Below are positions 25,916-35,234 of a stretch of DNA of 64,000 bases, piece after piece. Made by a program: the position numbers and the translations under genes. Each line of letters starts with the position of its first letter. Within the stretch, counting starts at the first letter, position 1. The DNA lies in assembly GCF_025145285.1 (NCBI RefSeq), contig NZ_CP102251.1, forward strand, positions 3,472,001 to 3,536,000. The letters run 5' to 3'. Source of the stretch: Alistipes onderdonkii. GTDB lineage: Bacteria > Bacteroidota > Bacteroidia > Bacteroidales > Rikenellaceae. Below the pieces are notes generated by a model. That model saw only the letters and a program-made list of their open reading frames with translations, searched no databases and was not told where the DNA came from.

Positions 25916-27058
25916 TTATTGTTCGTCTTTTGCGGTAAGCGCATTTTCGAGGAAACGCATGGATTTCGAACGCATTTCTTCCAGTTTCGCATTTATAGGC
26001 TTCCAGTCTATGGATTGTCTTATGCGGCAACTCTCCAACTCGTTTGAATCGGATAGGGTTCTGTTCTCTATTTTGAACAGCTTCAACAGCGAATCGAATC
26101 GTGCGACGCCTCTGTTTCTGTTGACATATAATACGAACGGTTTGTTGAACAGAATGGAGAAAACGCAGCCGTGAAAGGAGTCCGTGAAAATAAAATCGGC
26201 ATAATACATCGCCTTCAGCCAGTCCGCTACGGATGGCGCTATTCTTTTTTCGAGAGGGGCCAGTCTGTCTTCGGTTTCCGTCGCTGCAAAGTTGTAGTCC
26301 ATGGCTAAGACCTTCGAAACTTTTTCCAGTGCCGCCAGTTTGTCCTCGGAACGGTCTAATATGAAAGCCGTTATTTTGTTTGTGTACTTTTCGGCCCCTT
26401 CTTCGCCGATGAGTTTTCGATAGTCCGCAGGTGACAGAAGTATTGTCGGATCTAAAACATGTTCAGCGGTATGGTTGAGATGCCTTTTGCATAATTCCAC
26501 ACCGGAATCTTCCCGTACGCTGACTGCGGTGAACTCCTTTAGCTTCCGGGTGCAGAATCGGGTCTCTTTCTTCGAATATGTCCATTCGTCGATACCGAAT
26601 GACGCCGCGTAAGCAATTAGTTTCGCTGTACGGCCGTCGATCGGGGAGAAGTAATAATCTTTGATCTCCTCCATACACCCTTTGCGCCATACCTGATCGG
26701 AACCTACGATGTAGGCGTCGCATTTTAAATCGCGGATGTCCTCGTATGCTCTGCTGTTATAATAGACCGGTGAAAAGGGTTGCAGCCATTTGTCGATGAA
26801 TGGTTGCGTGTGCTGGGTAATTACGGGGTATTCGTCGTAGACTTTCTTATCGTAGAAAACACAGGCCGGTTTCCTGAATATGTATTTCTTGACGCTTCGT
26901 TTCAAGATGTTCCAGCCGTCGAACCGCTTTTTTTTAACGAGACGGCGAATGAGTATGACTTCGTGCCCTTGCCGCGTCAGTACCGTTTTCAGCGCATATG
27001 CCTGCAATATGCTACCGTATCCCGTTTCCAAGGGTAATGTCAGCAAGCCGATTCGCAT
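25916..27058 (-). CDS. Polysaccharide pyruvyl transferase family protein
   Basis: A 380-residue protein of the PS_pyruv_trans family. The fold is GT-B-like: the N-terminus MRIGLLTLPLETGYGSILQAYAL, then YIVGSDQVWRKGC, and in the C-terminal half FIFTDSFHGCVFSILFNKPFV, the most conserved family block. These enzymes add a pyruvate ketal or related group from phosphoenolpyruvate to a sugar. In Bacteroidetes loci the gene is often paired with an iron-sulfur F420-dehydrogenase-like protein, as here. The start overlaps the end of that gene by 47 bases. Confidence 0.85.
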   Translation of the reverse strand: MRIGLLTLPLETGYGSILQAYALKTVLTRQGHEVILIRRLVKKKRFDGWNILKRSVKKYIFRKPACVFYDKKVYDEYPVITQHTQPFIDKWLQPFSPVYYNSRAYEDIRDLKCDAYIVGSDQVWRKGCMEEIKDYYFSPIDGRTAKLIAYAASFGIDEWTYSKKETRFCTRKLKEFTAVSVREDSGVELCKRHLNHTAEHVLDPTILLSPADYRKLIGEEGAEKYTNKITAFILDRSEDKLAALEKVSKVLAMDYNFAATETEDRLAPLEKRIAPSVADWLKAMYYADFIFTDSFHGCVFSILFNKPFVLYVNRNRGVARFDSLLKLFKIENRTLSDSNELESCRIRQSIDWKPINAKLEEMRSKSMRFLENALTAKDEQ

Positions 27059-28209
27059 ATCTTTTGATTTTGTTTATTAGCCTCAGTTTTTTGCTCTGCC
27101 GGTGCAGCGAAGACTTTGCAACCGCCTTATAAAAAGTATCTCTTCTCGGATCCTTGATAAGACTGGCGGTGATCATCGGATTTTGTTTGATGACTTTTTC
27201 ATAGGATTGCTCCGAACGTAATGTGCCGGTAATATATTTGTTGCCTTGATCAGTATTAATCAGCAACAGACTTATACCGTTGTTGTCATCCGGAAAGTCT
27301 TTGGTGCCGCGAAATCCCCAAAAATCGCCGAGGGTGATGTCACTGCCGCTTTTCAGTTCTTTTGCCGGACAGGCGTAGCATGAATATCTTTCCATCACAT
27401 GCGACAGGAAGCAGTAAAAGAATGGATCCTTATAGTGTATTCTGGATATGTCTGCCGTCTCCGGAAGACCGAACCCGGTCTCTCTGCGGAGTGTGAACCG
27501 CAAACTGTAGCTTTGCCATCCGGTCGTCTTGTCCCTGAAATTGATACCCGTAATTTGGGATGTGGTCCGCAACTCGGAATTTGTATGTCGGCCCCCCCCC
27601 CGTCGCTATTATTTCATGTAAATATTGTCGCCAGATTTCGGGGCTGGGAACACCGTGGCAAACTAAATCTACGGTCAATAGATTTTCATATTCTTTTGCC
27701 AAAAAAAGCTTTAAACCTCTTATTTGACAGGGAGTGCCCGAAAAGAGCACTAAACGTCCGGCTTCCAAAAAATCTTTTGCCTGCTGGTAAGTACTGCCTA
27801 TTCGGCTTTGTACATATTTACTGCCTCGCATGGCTGCGAGTCCCTCGAGTGTTTCGGTGTAGTCGTGTTTAACAGCCCAATTCTCGTCGAAACGAGCTCC
27901 GAAAACCACACCGTTATTCTGAATAATCTGTTCTGCAATATGGGTAAAAACACCTCCTGAAGAACTGTATAGCTGAATTTGAGGATTTTTATTTTTTGCG
28001 GCATATACATAGAGCGGCTTTCTCTTTTCGCCCTGATTGAGTACCGGACAGACTTTTTCGCACAAGCCGCAATCTATACATTTTGACATGTCTGTTTGCG
28101 GATAAAGAAACCCTTCCTCATCTTCGCGCATCACAATACAGGACTTGGGACACCGCTGTTCGCATGCTGCACAGCCGCAGCACATTTCCTTTGAAGTAAT
28201 GGAAATCAT
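27012..28209 (-). pseudogene. Fe-S (F420 dehydrogenase beta-like) protein, out of frame at a G10 run
   Basis: The N-terminal frame from 28209 has two 4Fe-4S ferredoxin motifs (CCGCAACEQRCPKSC and CIDCGLCEKVCPV) and a coenzyme-F420 hydrogenase/dehydrogenase beta-type domain (SSSGGVFTHIAEQ, FSGTPCQIRGL, VDLVCHGVPSP). At plus-strand 27592-27601 there are ten C; this shifts the frame, which then stops at 27430. The remaining domain continues in the next frame to 27012 (FRDKTTGWQSY, CYACPAK, DITLGDFWG). Nine C would restore a 398-residue protein. The gene lies between the flippase and pyruvyl transferase genes. It is either phase-variable and now off, or broken, or a run-length sequencing error. 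The family's redox substrate in polysaccharide loci is unknown. Confidence 0.8.
27592..27601. repeat. Run of ten C, possible phase-variation switch
   Basis: Mononucleotide run inside the Fe-S protein gene. The present length of ten breaks the frame and nine restores it. Two other genes of the operon carry runs of nine (18676-18684 and 23258-23266) that are in frame. Confidence 0.7.
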
Positions 28210-29744
28210 TTTCTGAATTTTGATACGATAGATGAGATTCTCGAGGATATATATATTTTCTCTCCGGATGTAAGTCCGAACCAGTAAACGGACATACTTG
28301 TCGATATGGCGCAAATCAGGCAGATCGTCAGAAGGTTCCATATTCCTTCTCCCGGCAGCCAGTATGCAACGGCCAGAGGCGCTGCAAGCGCAATTATCGT
28401 AACTTTGGATATACGCCAGATCACTTTGGTGAAATATTCCCGCAACGACAACCGAATCATTCGCCGCAGCATCCACAGCCGGGCGAATTGCGCTGTGATC
28501 TCCATGCCTAGATGCACGATAAGGACACTGTATGCGGGAAGTCCCAACCGTAAACAAAGATAAGAGATCGGCAGGATCAGTAATAATAAACCTCCGACGA
28601 CACTTTGGTAGAGTTTGATCTTACCTGTGGCCGAAGCTGCTGTAATCAACGGATTGGAGATCGCATACACCCATGTTGTGCATAGCATGATTCTTAGGAA
28701 TACGACTGTGTGGTCAGGGACGATTTTCAGCCAGAGCGTCAATATCGCCTTGGTTTCAATGAGGATCGGCAATGACAGGAACAGCAGGAGAAAAAATGAA
28801 AATTTGGCACTCCGGAAAATCAGGCTGTGCATATATTCCCGGTCTCCGGTTGCATATGATTTGGTTATTTGTGGGTTGAGGGCTGTTTGGAAGTTGTTGC
28901 TGAATTGACCGATGGCGGTTTGGGCCTGCACGGCGATACCTCTGGCCGCATTGACAACCGGACCGAAAAACATATTTAACAGAAGATTGAGTCCTTGTGT
29001 AAATGTGATAGCTGCGAGGTTGCCGAAAAGATTCCAACCGGCAAATCCTGTCATTTCGCAGAACAGCGTTTTATCCCATATCCAACGATATTTTGTCTCT
29101 TTGAAATGCCTGTTGCAATACCAACTGTAACATAGACGGATAATGAACTGGACAATAACGATTAATACGGCATACAATATCAGCTTATCGACATGAAAAT
29201 ATTGAAGAAAATAAACGACCAGTAATTTCAAAGAGACCTCTATGATTGAAATATAGGCGAATGCACTCATTTTTTCATGGGCGATGATAGCCGCATTATA
29301 GGGTACACTCATAATCATAATAACCGATGCCGCTACCGAGCACTGGAATACCCAGAATGCGGCATTCATGCGGTCGGCCGGTATTTGCATTTTATTCCAT
29401 AAAAACCAAAGTCCGATCGTTTCTGCTAATAATACAATGAAAAAAGATATAATGGCATGTATTGAAAGACTGGTGGCGAAAACTTTTGCTAATTGATTTC
29501 TGTTGTCTTGGCCTAATTCGAATGTCAGGTATCGTTGTGTCGCCGATGCCATGGAGCCGTTAATAAATCCGAACATAGCAACTATTCCGCCCACGACATT
29601 GTAGATGCCGAAATCTTCGACTCCCAGAATATTCAATACCACTCGGCTAGTGTAGAGACTTACCGCCATGGTGAAAAGCATCCGGAAGTAGAGCAGAAGC
29701 GTATTCTTGGCTATTCGTTTATTATTTGGGGAGATTTCCTGCAT
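28206..29744 (-). CDS. Wzx-like polysaccharide flippase (MATE/MOP superfamily)
   Basis: A 512-residue membrane protein with about twelve to fourteen helices. The N-terminus NTLLLYFRMLFTMAVSLYTSRVVLNILGVEDFGIYNVVGGIVAMFGF matches the oligosaccharide flippase family over its first two helices. It moves the lipid-linked repeat unit across the inner membrane for polymerisation. It overlaps the Fe-S gene start by four bases and follows the rmlB gene after 34 bases. Only one flippase and one polymerase are present, which fits a complete Wzx/Wzy-dependent pathway. Confidence 0.88.
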   Translation of the reverse strand: MQEISPNNKRIAKNTLLLYFRMLFTMAVSLYTSRVVLNILGVEDFGIYNVVGGIVAMFGFINGSMASATQRYLTFELGQDNRNQLAKVFATSLSIHAIISFFIVLLAETIGLWFLWNKMQIPADRMNAAFWVFQCSVAASVIMIMSVPYNAAIIAHEKMSAFAYISIIEVSLKLLVVYFLQYFHVDKLILYAVLIVIVQFIIRLCYSWYCNRHFKETKYRWIWDKTLFCEMTGFAGWNLFGNLAAITFTQGLNLLLNMFFGPVVNAARGIAVQAQTAIGQFSNNFQTALNPQITKSYATGDREYMHSLIFRSAKFSFFLLLFLSLPILIETKAILTLWLKIVPDHTVVFLRIMLCTTWVYAISNPLITAASATGKIKLYQSVVGGLLLLILPISYLCLRLGLPAYSVLIVHLGMEITAQFARLWMLRRMIRLSLREYFTKVIWRISKVTIIALAAPLAVAYWLPGEGIWNLLTICLICAISTSMSVYWFGLTSGEKIYISSRISSIVSKFRK

Positions 29745-29778
29745 TTCGGGCCGAACGTTACATCCGTAAAAGCCACTT

Positions 29779-30888
29779 TTACCTGTCCTTATACATGCTC
29801 TGATAGTATTGCTGGTATTCGCCTGAGGTTATGTCGTCCATCCACGATTGGTTTTGGAGGTACCAGCGGACAGTTTTTTCGATTCCTTCCTCGAACTGCA
29901 GGCTGGGCTGCCAGCCCAGTTCGCGCTTGAGTTTGCGCGAGTCGATGGCGTACCTCAGATCGTGGCCTGCGCGGTCGGTGACATACGTGATGAGCTTCTC
30001 CGACGACCCCTCGGGGTTGCCCAGCAGCCTGTCCACCGTCCGTACGATCACCCGTATCAGGTCGATGTTCTTCCATTCGTTGAAGCCCCCGATGTTGTAC
30101 GTGTCGGCGACCTTGCCCCTGTGGAAGATCACGTCGATGGCCCGTGCATGATCCTCGACGTACAGCCAGTCGCGCACGTTCTGCCCGCGGCCGTACACGG
30201 GCAGCGGCTTTTGGTGGCGGATGTTGTTGATGAACAGCGGGATGAGCTTCTCCGGAAACTGGTAGGGCCCGTAGTTGTTCGAGCAGTTAGTCACCAGCGT
30301 CGGCATCCCGTACGTGTCGTGGTAGGCCCGCACGAAGTGGTCGGACGAGGCTTTCGAGGCCGAGTAGGGGCTGTGCGGGGCGTACTTCGTCTCTTCGGTG
30401 AAGAACTCCTCGCCGAAGGGCCCGCCGCCGCTCTCCCCGCCCGCAGCATCTCCCTCGGGACGGGTCAGCTCCAGCGCCCCGTACACCTCGTCGGTGGAGA
30501 TGTGGTAGAACAGCTTGCCTGCCCAATCACCGTTCCAGTATTCCCGTGCCGCCTCGAGCAGCGAGAGCGTGCCCAGGACGTTCGTACGCGCGAAGGTGAA
30601 CGGATCCCTGATCGAGCGGTCGACATGGCTTTCGGCCGCGAGGTGGATGACCCCGTCGATGTCATACTGACCAAACAGCGCCCGCAGCATATCCAGGTCG
30701 CAGATGTCCCCCTTCTCGAACACGTAGTTCGGGGAATCCTCGATGTCCCGCAGGTTGGCGAGGTTCCCCGCATAGGTCAGTTTGTCCAGGTTCACGATCC
30801 GGTAATCCGGGTATTTCGTCACGAACAGGCGTACTACGTGCGAGCCGATAAAGCCCGCTCCGCCCGTAATCAGGATAGTGCGTTTCAT
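29779..30888 (-). CDS. rfbB: dTDP-glucose 4,6-dehydratase
   Basis: A 369-residue short-chain-dehydrogenase-type enzyme, the second step of dTDP-L-rhamnose synthesis. It binds NAD through TGGAGFIGSHVVRLF (residues about 7-21). Other marks are HLAAESHVDRS, HISTDEVYG with catalytic Thr/Asp/Glu, and the YxxxK pair in YSASKASSDH. An insertion around residues 140-165 (ELTRPEGDAAGGESGGGP) is a little longer than in E. coli RfbB. It overlaps rfbD by four bases. Unlike the glycosyltransferase genes downstream, it and the other three rhamnose genes have high GC content like the core genome. Confidence 0.95.
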   Translation of the reverse strand: MKRTILITGGAGFIGSHVVRLFVTKYPDYRIVNLDKLTYAGNLANLRDIEDSPNYVFEKGDICDLDMLRALFGQYDIDGVIHLAAESHVDRSIRDPFTFARTNVLGTLSLLEAAREYWNGDWAGKLFYHISTDEVYGALELTRPEGDAAGGESGGGPFGEEFFTEETKYAPHSPYSASKASSDHFVRAYHDTYGMPTLVTNCSNNYGPYQFPEKLIPLFINNIRHQKPLPVYGRGQNVRDWLYVEDHARAIDVIFHRGKVADTYNIGGFNEWKNIDLIRVIVRTVDRLLGNPEGSSEKLITYVTDRAGHDLRYAIDSRKLKRELGWQPSLQFEEGIEKTVRWYLQNQSWMDDITSGEYQQYYQSMYKDR

Positions 30889-31757
30889 GGGTTATTTTCT
30901 GTGAGTCGTTTCATGCAGTAGATCAAAGCCTCCCTCCAGTGGGGGATGTCCATTTGGAAGGTCTCTTTGAATTTGGTCTTGTCCAGCACCGAGTAGGCCG
31001 GGCGCTGGGCCTTCGTGGGGTATTCCGACGTGTGGCAGGGGATGATGCGGCACGTGCCGTGACCCGCGGCCGCGGCGATCTCCACCGCGAAGTCGTACCA
31101 CGAGCACACGCCCTCGTCGGTGAAGTGGTACACCCCCTCGTTGCCCGCGTAGCGCCCCGTCTCGATCAGGGAGAAGATCGCAAGCGCCAAGTCTCCGGCG
31201 TAGGTCGGAGTGCCCACCTGGTCGAAGACCACGCGCAGCGTCTCGCGCTCCGAGGTCAGACGCAGCATCGTCTTCAGAAAGTTGTTCCCGTACTCCGAAT
31301 AGAGCCACGCCGTGCGCAGGATCAGGTAACGGCATCCCGAGGCCTTCACGGCCTCTTCGCCCGCCAGCTTCGTACGCCCGTAGGCCCCCAGCGGCGAGGT
31401 CGCCATATCCTCCCTGTAGGGCGTATGGGCCGTGCCGTCGAAGACGTAGTCCGTCGAGACGTGGATCAGCGTCGCACCCGTTTCTTTGGCCGCAGCTGCG
31501 AGGTATGCCGCGGCCTTGTGGTTGAGCAGGTCGGCCCTTGCCTCGTCCTCCTCGGCACGCTCCACGTTCGTGTAGGCCGCGCAGTTGACGATCACGTCGA
31601 TACGCTGTTCCTTGACCGTTTGAAGCACCGCCCCGGCGTCGGTGATGTCCAGCTCCGCGACGTCGGTGGCCAGGTAGTTGTTGGGCGATACGCTCCCAAG
31701 CTGCCGCAAGGAGCTCCCCAGCTGCCCCCGGGCGCCCGTAATCAGGATATTAAGCAT
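30885..31757 (-). CDS. rfbD: dTDP-4-dehydrorhamnose reductase
   Basis: A 290-residue NADPH-dependent reductase, the last step to dTDP-L-rhamnose. The N-terminal nucleotide loop is ITGARGQLGSSLRQL. The catalytic YxxxK is YGRTKLAGE, and HVSTDYVFDG and LRTAWLYSEYGNNF are typical family blocks. The start at 31757 (MLNILITGARG) gives the normal length; the frame remains open upstream only because of high GC. It overlaps rfbB by four bases and rfbC by eight. Confidence 0.95.
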   Translation of the reverse strand: MLNILITGARGQLGSSLRQLGSVSPNNYLATDVAELDITDAGAVLQTVKEQRIDVIVNCAAYTNVERAEEDEARADLLNHKAAAYLAAAAKETGATLIHVSTDYVFDGTAHTPYREDMATSPLGAYGRTKLAGEEAVKASGCRYLILRTAWLYSEYGNNFLKTMLRLTSERETLRVVFDQVGTPTYAGDLALAIFSLIETGRYAGNEGVYHFTDEGVCSWYDFAVEIAAAAGHGTCRIIPCHTSEYPTKAQRPAYSVLDKTKFKETFQMDIPHWREALIYCMKRLTENNP

Positions 31758-32322
31758 AGTAGTCCGTATTGTAGTCGAACAGTTCCGCGGCCTCCGCCAG
31801 CCGCGGGTGGCCGCTGTCCTTGGGCGAGAGGACGACATCCCCCGGCGCCAGGCGCCAGTCGATGCCCAGCGACGGGTCGTTCCATGCAATGGCGCCCTCC
31901 GATTCGGGGGCATAGAGGTTGTCGCACTTGTATTGGAATACAGCCTCGTCGCTCAGCACCGAGAAGCCGTGCGCAAAGCCCCGCGGCACGAAGAACTGCC
32001 GTTTGTTATCCCCCGAGAGCTCCACAGAGACGTGTCGCCCGAACGTGGGCGAGCCCCGGCGGATGTCCACCGCGACGTCCAGCACGCAGCCCCGGACAAC
32101 GCGCACCAGCTTCGACTGTGCATGCGCTCCCCGCTGGAAGTGAAGACCGCGAAGAACGCCGTACTTCGACATCGACTCGTTGTCCTGCACGAACCGCACG
32201 GGGCGTACGAGCCTGTCGAAGGACTGCTCAGAATAGCTCTCGAAAAAATAGCCCCGCTCGTCTCCGAAGACATCGGGTTCGAGGAGAACAACACCTTCTA
32301 TTTCGGTAGGGATGACTTTCAT
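31750..32322 (-). CDS. rfbC: dTDP-4-dehydrorhamnose 3,5-epimerase
   Basis: A 190-residue cupin-fold epimerase, third step of dTDP-L-rhamnose synthesis. Marks are DVFGDERGYFFESYSEQSF near the N-terminus, VLRGLHFQRGAHAQSKLVRV with the catalytic histidine, and FVPRGFAHGFSVLSDEAVFQYKCD. Length is normal. It begins 4 bases after the rfbA stop and overlaps rfbD by eight bases, so translation of the block is coupled. Confidence 0.96.
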   Translation of the reverse strand: MKVIPTEIEGVVLLEPDVFGDERGYFFESYSEQSFDRLVRPVRFVQDNESMSKYGVLRGLHFQRGAHAQSKLVRVVRGCVLDVAVDIRRGSPTFGRHVSVELSGDNKRQFFVPRGFAHGFSVLSDEAVFQYKCDNLYAPESEGAIAWNDPSLGIDWRLAPGDVVLSPKDSGHPRLAEAAELFDYNTDYYA

Positions 32323-32326
32323 GGTA

Positions 32327-33211
32327 TCAGTGTCGGGTTTCGTCGAGGAGTTTCAAAAGGTACTGCCCGTACTGGTTCCTGAGCATCGGCTGCGCAAGCT
32401 CACGGAGCTTCGCGGCCGTGATCCAGCCGTTATGGTAGGCGATGCCCTCCAGGCAGGCGATCTTGAGGCCCTGACGTTTCTCGATGACCTCCACGAAGAT
32501 CGAGGCCTCGGCCAGCGAGTCGTGCGTGCCCGTGTCCAGCCACGCGAAGCCGCGCTGAAGCGTCTGCACCTTCAGCTCGCCGCGTTGCAGGAACGACTGG
32601 TTGACGCTCGTGATCTCAAGCTCCCCGCGCGCCGAGGGCCGGATACCCTTGGCCACATCCACGACCTTGTTCGGGTAGAAGTACAGGCCCACCACTGCGT
32701 AGTTCGATTTCGGGTGCGCCGGTTTCTCCTCGATCGACAGGCAGTTGCCCGCCGCATCGAACTCCGCCACGCCGTAGCGCTGGGGATCCTCGACACGGTA
32801 GCCGAAGACCGTAGCCTTGCCATCCTCCTCGGCCGTGCGGACTGCCTCGCGAAGAAGGCCCGTGAAACCCGAGCCGTGGAAGATATTGTCCCCCAGAACC
32901 AGACACACGGAGTCATTGCCGATGAAATCCGCGCCGATAAGGAATGCCTGCGCAAGACCGTCCGGGGACGGCTGCTCGGCATAGCTGATGCGAACCCCGT
33001 AGTCGGAGCCGTCGCCCAGCAGACGACGGAAACCGCCCAAATCCTCTGGCGTAGAGATCAGGAGGATGTCGCGGATACCAGCCAGAAACAACGCCGATAA
33101 AGGGTAGTAGACCATCGGCTTGTCGTAAACAGGCAACAACTGCTTGCTGACGCCCTTCGTGATCGGGTACAAACGCGTTCCGCTGCCACCCGCCAAGATG
33201 ATGCCTTTCAT
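32327..33211 (-). CDS. rfbA: Glucose-1-phosphate thymidylyltransferase
   Basis: A 294-residue nucleotidyltransferase that makes dTDP-glucose from dTTP and glucose 1-phosphate, the first step to dTDP-L-rhamnose. The N-terminal signature is MKGIILAGGSGTRLYPITKGVSKQLLPVYDKP; LVLGDNIFHGSGF and GFAWLDTGTHDSL are family blocks. It is 12 bases downstream of the initiating transferase gene and starts the rfbA-C-D-B block. Confidence 0.96.
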   Translation of the reverse strand: MKGIILAGGSGTRLYPITKGVSKQLLPVYDKPMVYYPLSALFLAGIRDILLISTPEDLGGFRRLLGDGSDYGVRISYAEQPSPDGLAQAFLIGADFIGNDSVCLVLGDNIFHGSGFTGLLREAVRTAEEDGKATVFGYRVEDPQRYGVAEFDAAGNCLSIEEKPAHPKSNYAVVGLYFYPNKVVDVAKGIRPSARGELEITSVNQSFLQRGELKVQTLQRGFAWLDTGTHDSLAEASIFVEVIEKRQGLKIACLEGIAYHNGWITAAKLRELAQPMLRNQYGQYLLKLLDETRH

Positions 33212-33223
33212 AGGTTTCTGAAA

Positions 33224-34618
33224 TTAATATGCGTTCTCATCCTGCCGCAGGGCATTCCATACCGTCATGAAGATGATGCGGATGTCGAGCAGCAGCGACC
33301 AGTTTTCCAGGTACCAGATGTCGCGGCGTACGCGGCCTTCCATCTGGCTCAGGGAGTGGGTCTCGCCGCGGTATCCCGTCACCTGGGCCCATCCCGTGAT
33401 GCCGGGTTTGATCAGGTGGCGAACCATATATTTGTTGATGAGTTTCGAGTATTGCTCGGTGTGCTGGAGCATGTGCGGCCGCGGCCCCACGATGGACATG
33501 TCGCCCCTGAGCACGTTGATGAACTGGGGCAGCTCGTCGATGCTCGACCGGCGCAGGAAATCCCCGAACCGGGTCTTGCGCGGGTCGTCCCGGGTCGCCT
33601 GCACCCTGTCGGCGTCGGCGTTGACGCGCATCGAACGGAATTTGATGCACCTGAACGTCTGGCCGTTCTCCCCGCTGCGCTCCTGCAGGAAGAGCACCGG
33701 GCCGCGCGAGGTCAGTTTGGTGCCTATGGCCACGAAAATATAGATGAAGGGGAACAGCGTGCAGAGGAACAGGCTTGAGACGCTGACGTCGAATGCCCGT
33801 TTGATAAACCGGTTCGACGCCTGCCGCAACGGCTCCTCGCGGATGTAGAGGATCGGTACGTTGCCCAGCAGTTCGAGGTTCATCGTGCGCTTCATGTAGT
33901 TGCGCAGGTTGGGCACGTAGAAGAAGCGGACGAAATTGTTTTCGCAGAAATCCATGATCGGGAATATCTCTTCCGCGTAACGATCCGTCGAGAGGCAGCA
34001 GTACACTTCGTTTACCGGGTGTGCCTCCAGCCACGGCAGCGCCTCGTCCACGCTTCCCAGGCAGGGGGTGTTGTCCGGCAGGGTGTGGTCGTCGTGGTTG
34101 CTGAAATAACCGAGTACGCGGTAGCCCGTGCTGGTGTTGTCGACCATTTCGTGGTATACCTCCTGTGCATTGTCCTTGCTCCCGACGATGATCACGCGGC
34201 GGGCGTTGCGCCCGTGTCCGCGCGTGACCTTGACCACGATGCGGCAGGTGTAGCGCCACAGCATCAGCAGTACGGTGAGCACGATGTAGAACGTCCCCAT
34301 CAGGTGCACCGGCAGCAGCCCGTAGCTCCATACGGTCTGGATGAGCACGAAGAACCCCAGGTGGCAGAGTACGACGTAGAATACGCGGCGGATGATCTCT
34401 TCGTAGGGGACGATCCGTGAGGAGAGGATCACGCCGAACCACGAGAGGCCCGGGATGAAGCAGATGTTGAGACAGGCGAATATCTCCAGCGAGCGGGTGA
34501 TACAGGCCGGTTGCGGATACAGCGTGAGCGCCAGTATCCAGGACAGGTTCAGTAAGAATAGGTCTCCGATGATGACGGGAAGCTTTATGAGCAAAGACTC
34601 CCGCATGACTTGTTTCAT
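33224..34618 (-). CDS. WcaJ-like undecaprenyl-phosphate glucose phosphotransferase
   Basis: A 464-residue polyprenyl-phosphate hexose-1-phosphate transferase that starts each repeat unit by loading the first sugar phosphate on undecaprenyl phosphate. About four N-terminal membrane helices (residues about 15-130) are followed by a CoA-binding-like domain (VIIVGSKDNAQEVYHEM). The C-terminal catalytic domain (from about residue 270) holds RAFDVSVSSLFLC, IKFRSMRVNAD, the DELPQ-type SSIDELPQFINVLRGDMSIVGPRP and GITGWAQVTGYRGE. As first enzyme gene after the antiterminator it commits the operon to one polymer. It is separated by 31 bases from the UpxY-like gene. Confidence 0.93.
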   Translation of the reverse strand: MKQVMRESLLIKLPVIIGDLFLLNLSWILALTLYPQPACITRSLEIFACLNICFIPGLSWFGVILSSRIVPYEEIIRRVFYVVLCHLGFFVLIQTVWSYGLLPVHLMGTFYIVLTVLLMLWRYTCRIVVKVTRGHGRNARRVIIVGSKDNAQEVYHEMVDNTSTGYRVLGYFSNHDDHTLPDNTPCLGSVDEALPWLEAHPVNEVYCCLSTDRYAEEIFPIMDFCENNFVRFFYVPNLRNYMKRTMNLELLGNVPILYIREEPLRQASNRFIKRAFDVSVSSLFLCTLFPFIYIFVAIGTKLTSRGPVLFLQERSGENGQTFRCIKFRSMRVNADADRVQATRDDPRKTRFGDFLRRSSIDELPQFINVLRGDMSIVGPRPHMLQHTEQYSKLINKYMVRHLIKPGITGWAQVTGYRGETHSLSQMEGRVRRDIWYLENWSLLLDIRIIFMTVWNALRQDENAY

Positions 34619-34649
34619 AACCGAAAATTTAGAGGCGTTAATTTTCGAA

Positions 34650-35234
34650 TTAACGTTGCGCAGATTGCGTATGTGTGGGAAGAAGGATCTGCTGATTTAT
34701 TTTTTCGATATACCTCAGCGGCACGTAAGCCGTCAGTGCGGTGGCTATGTCCTTGATCGCCACGGCGACCTTGCTGTGCCCCTTGTGCCGGATGTAGCGG
34801 CCCTCGATCCCGGCGAACACCCCGCCGGTCACGCGGACGGCATCGCCGCTGGCCAGGTCGACGTCCTGCGGTGCCACGATCTCGACATGTTCGTTCCGTG
34901 TCGCCACGACCGCCATGAAATCCCGCATCTGGTTGTCCGGTATCACCGTCGGTGCCTTTGTCTCCCGATCCATGATGTAGCGGATCGGCAGGGTGGTGCA
35001 GGCCTTGATCTCCTTCAGGCGCACGGCCGAGGTGCAGATGAACAGCAGGTTGTGGATGAGCGGCTCCCAGACCTTGCGCGTCCGCTCCCCGTATGTCCGC
35101 CGGGCGAAGTGCATCGGGATATAGCTCTCCACGCCGATGCCGTCCAGATAGCCCTTTACGAGCATCTCGCGACCGTAGGTGACGCGCAATGCGTACCAGC
35201 GTTGTTTGTTTTCCGGATTTTCAGCCATGGGCAT
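34650..35234 (-). CDS. UpxY-family NusG-like transcription antiterminator
   Basis: A 194-residue (188 if it starts at 35228) NusG paralogue. The NGN domain begins RWYALRVTYGREMLVKGYL and the C-terminal KOW motif is VRVTGGVFAGIEGRYIRHKG. UpxY proteins of Bacteroides ride on RNA polymerase and allow it to read through the long capsule operon that they head. The gene is first in the 21-kb polysaccharide operon, behind a leader of about 300 bases. No UpxZ partner gene follows, unlike Bacteroides fragilis loci. Confidence 0.9.
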   Translation of the reverse strand: MPMAENPENKQRWYALRVTYGREMLVKGYLDGIGVESYIPMHFARRTYGERTRKVWEPLIHNLLFICTSAVRLKEIKACTTLPIRYIMDRETKAPTVIPDNQMRDFMAVVATRNEHVEIVAPQDVDLASGDAVRVTGGVFAGIEGRYIRHKGHSKVAVAIKDIATALTAYVPLRYIEKINQQILLPTHTQSAQR

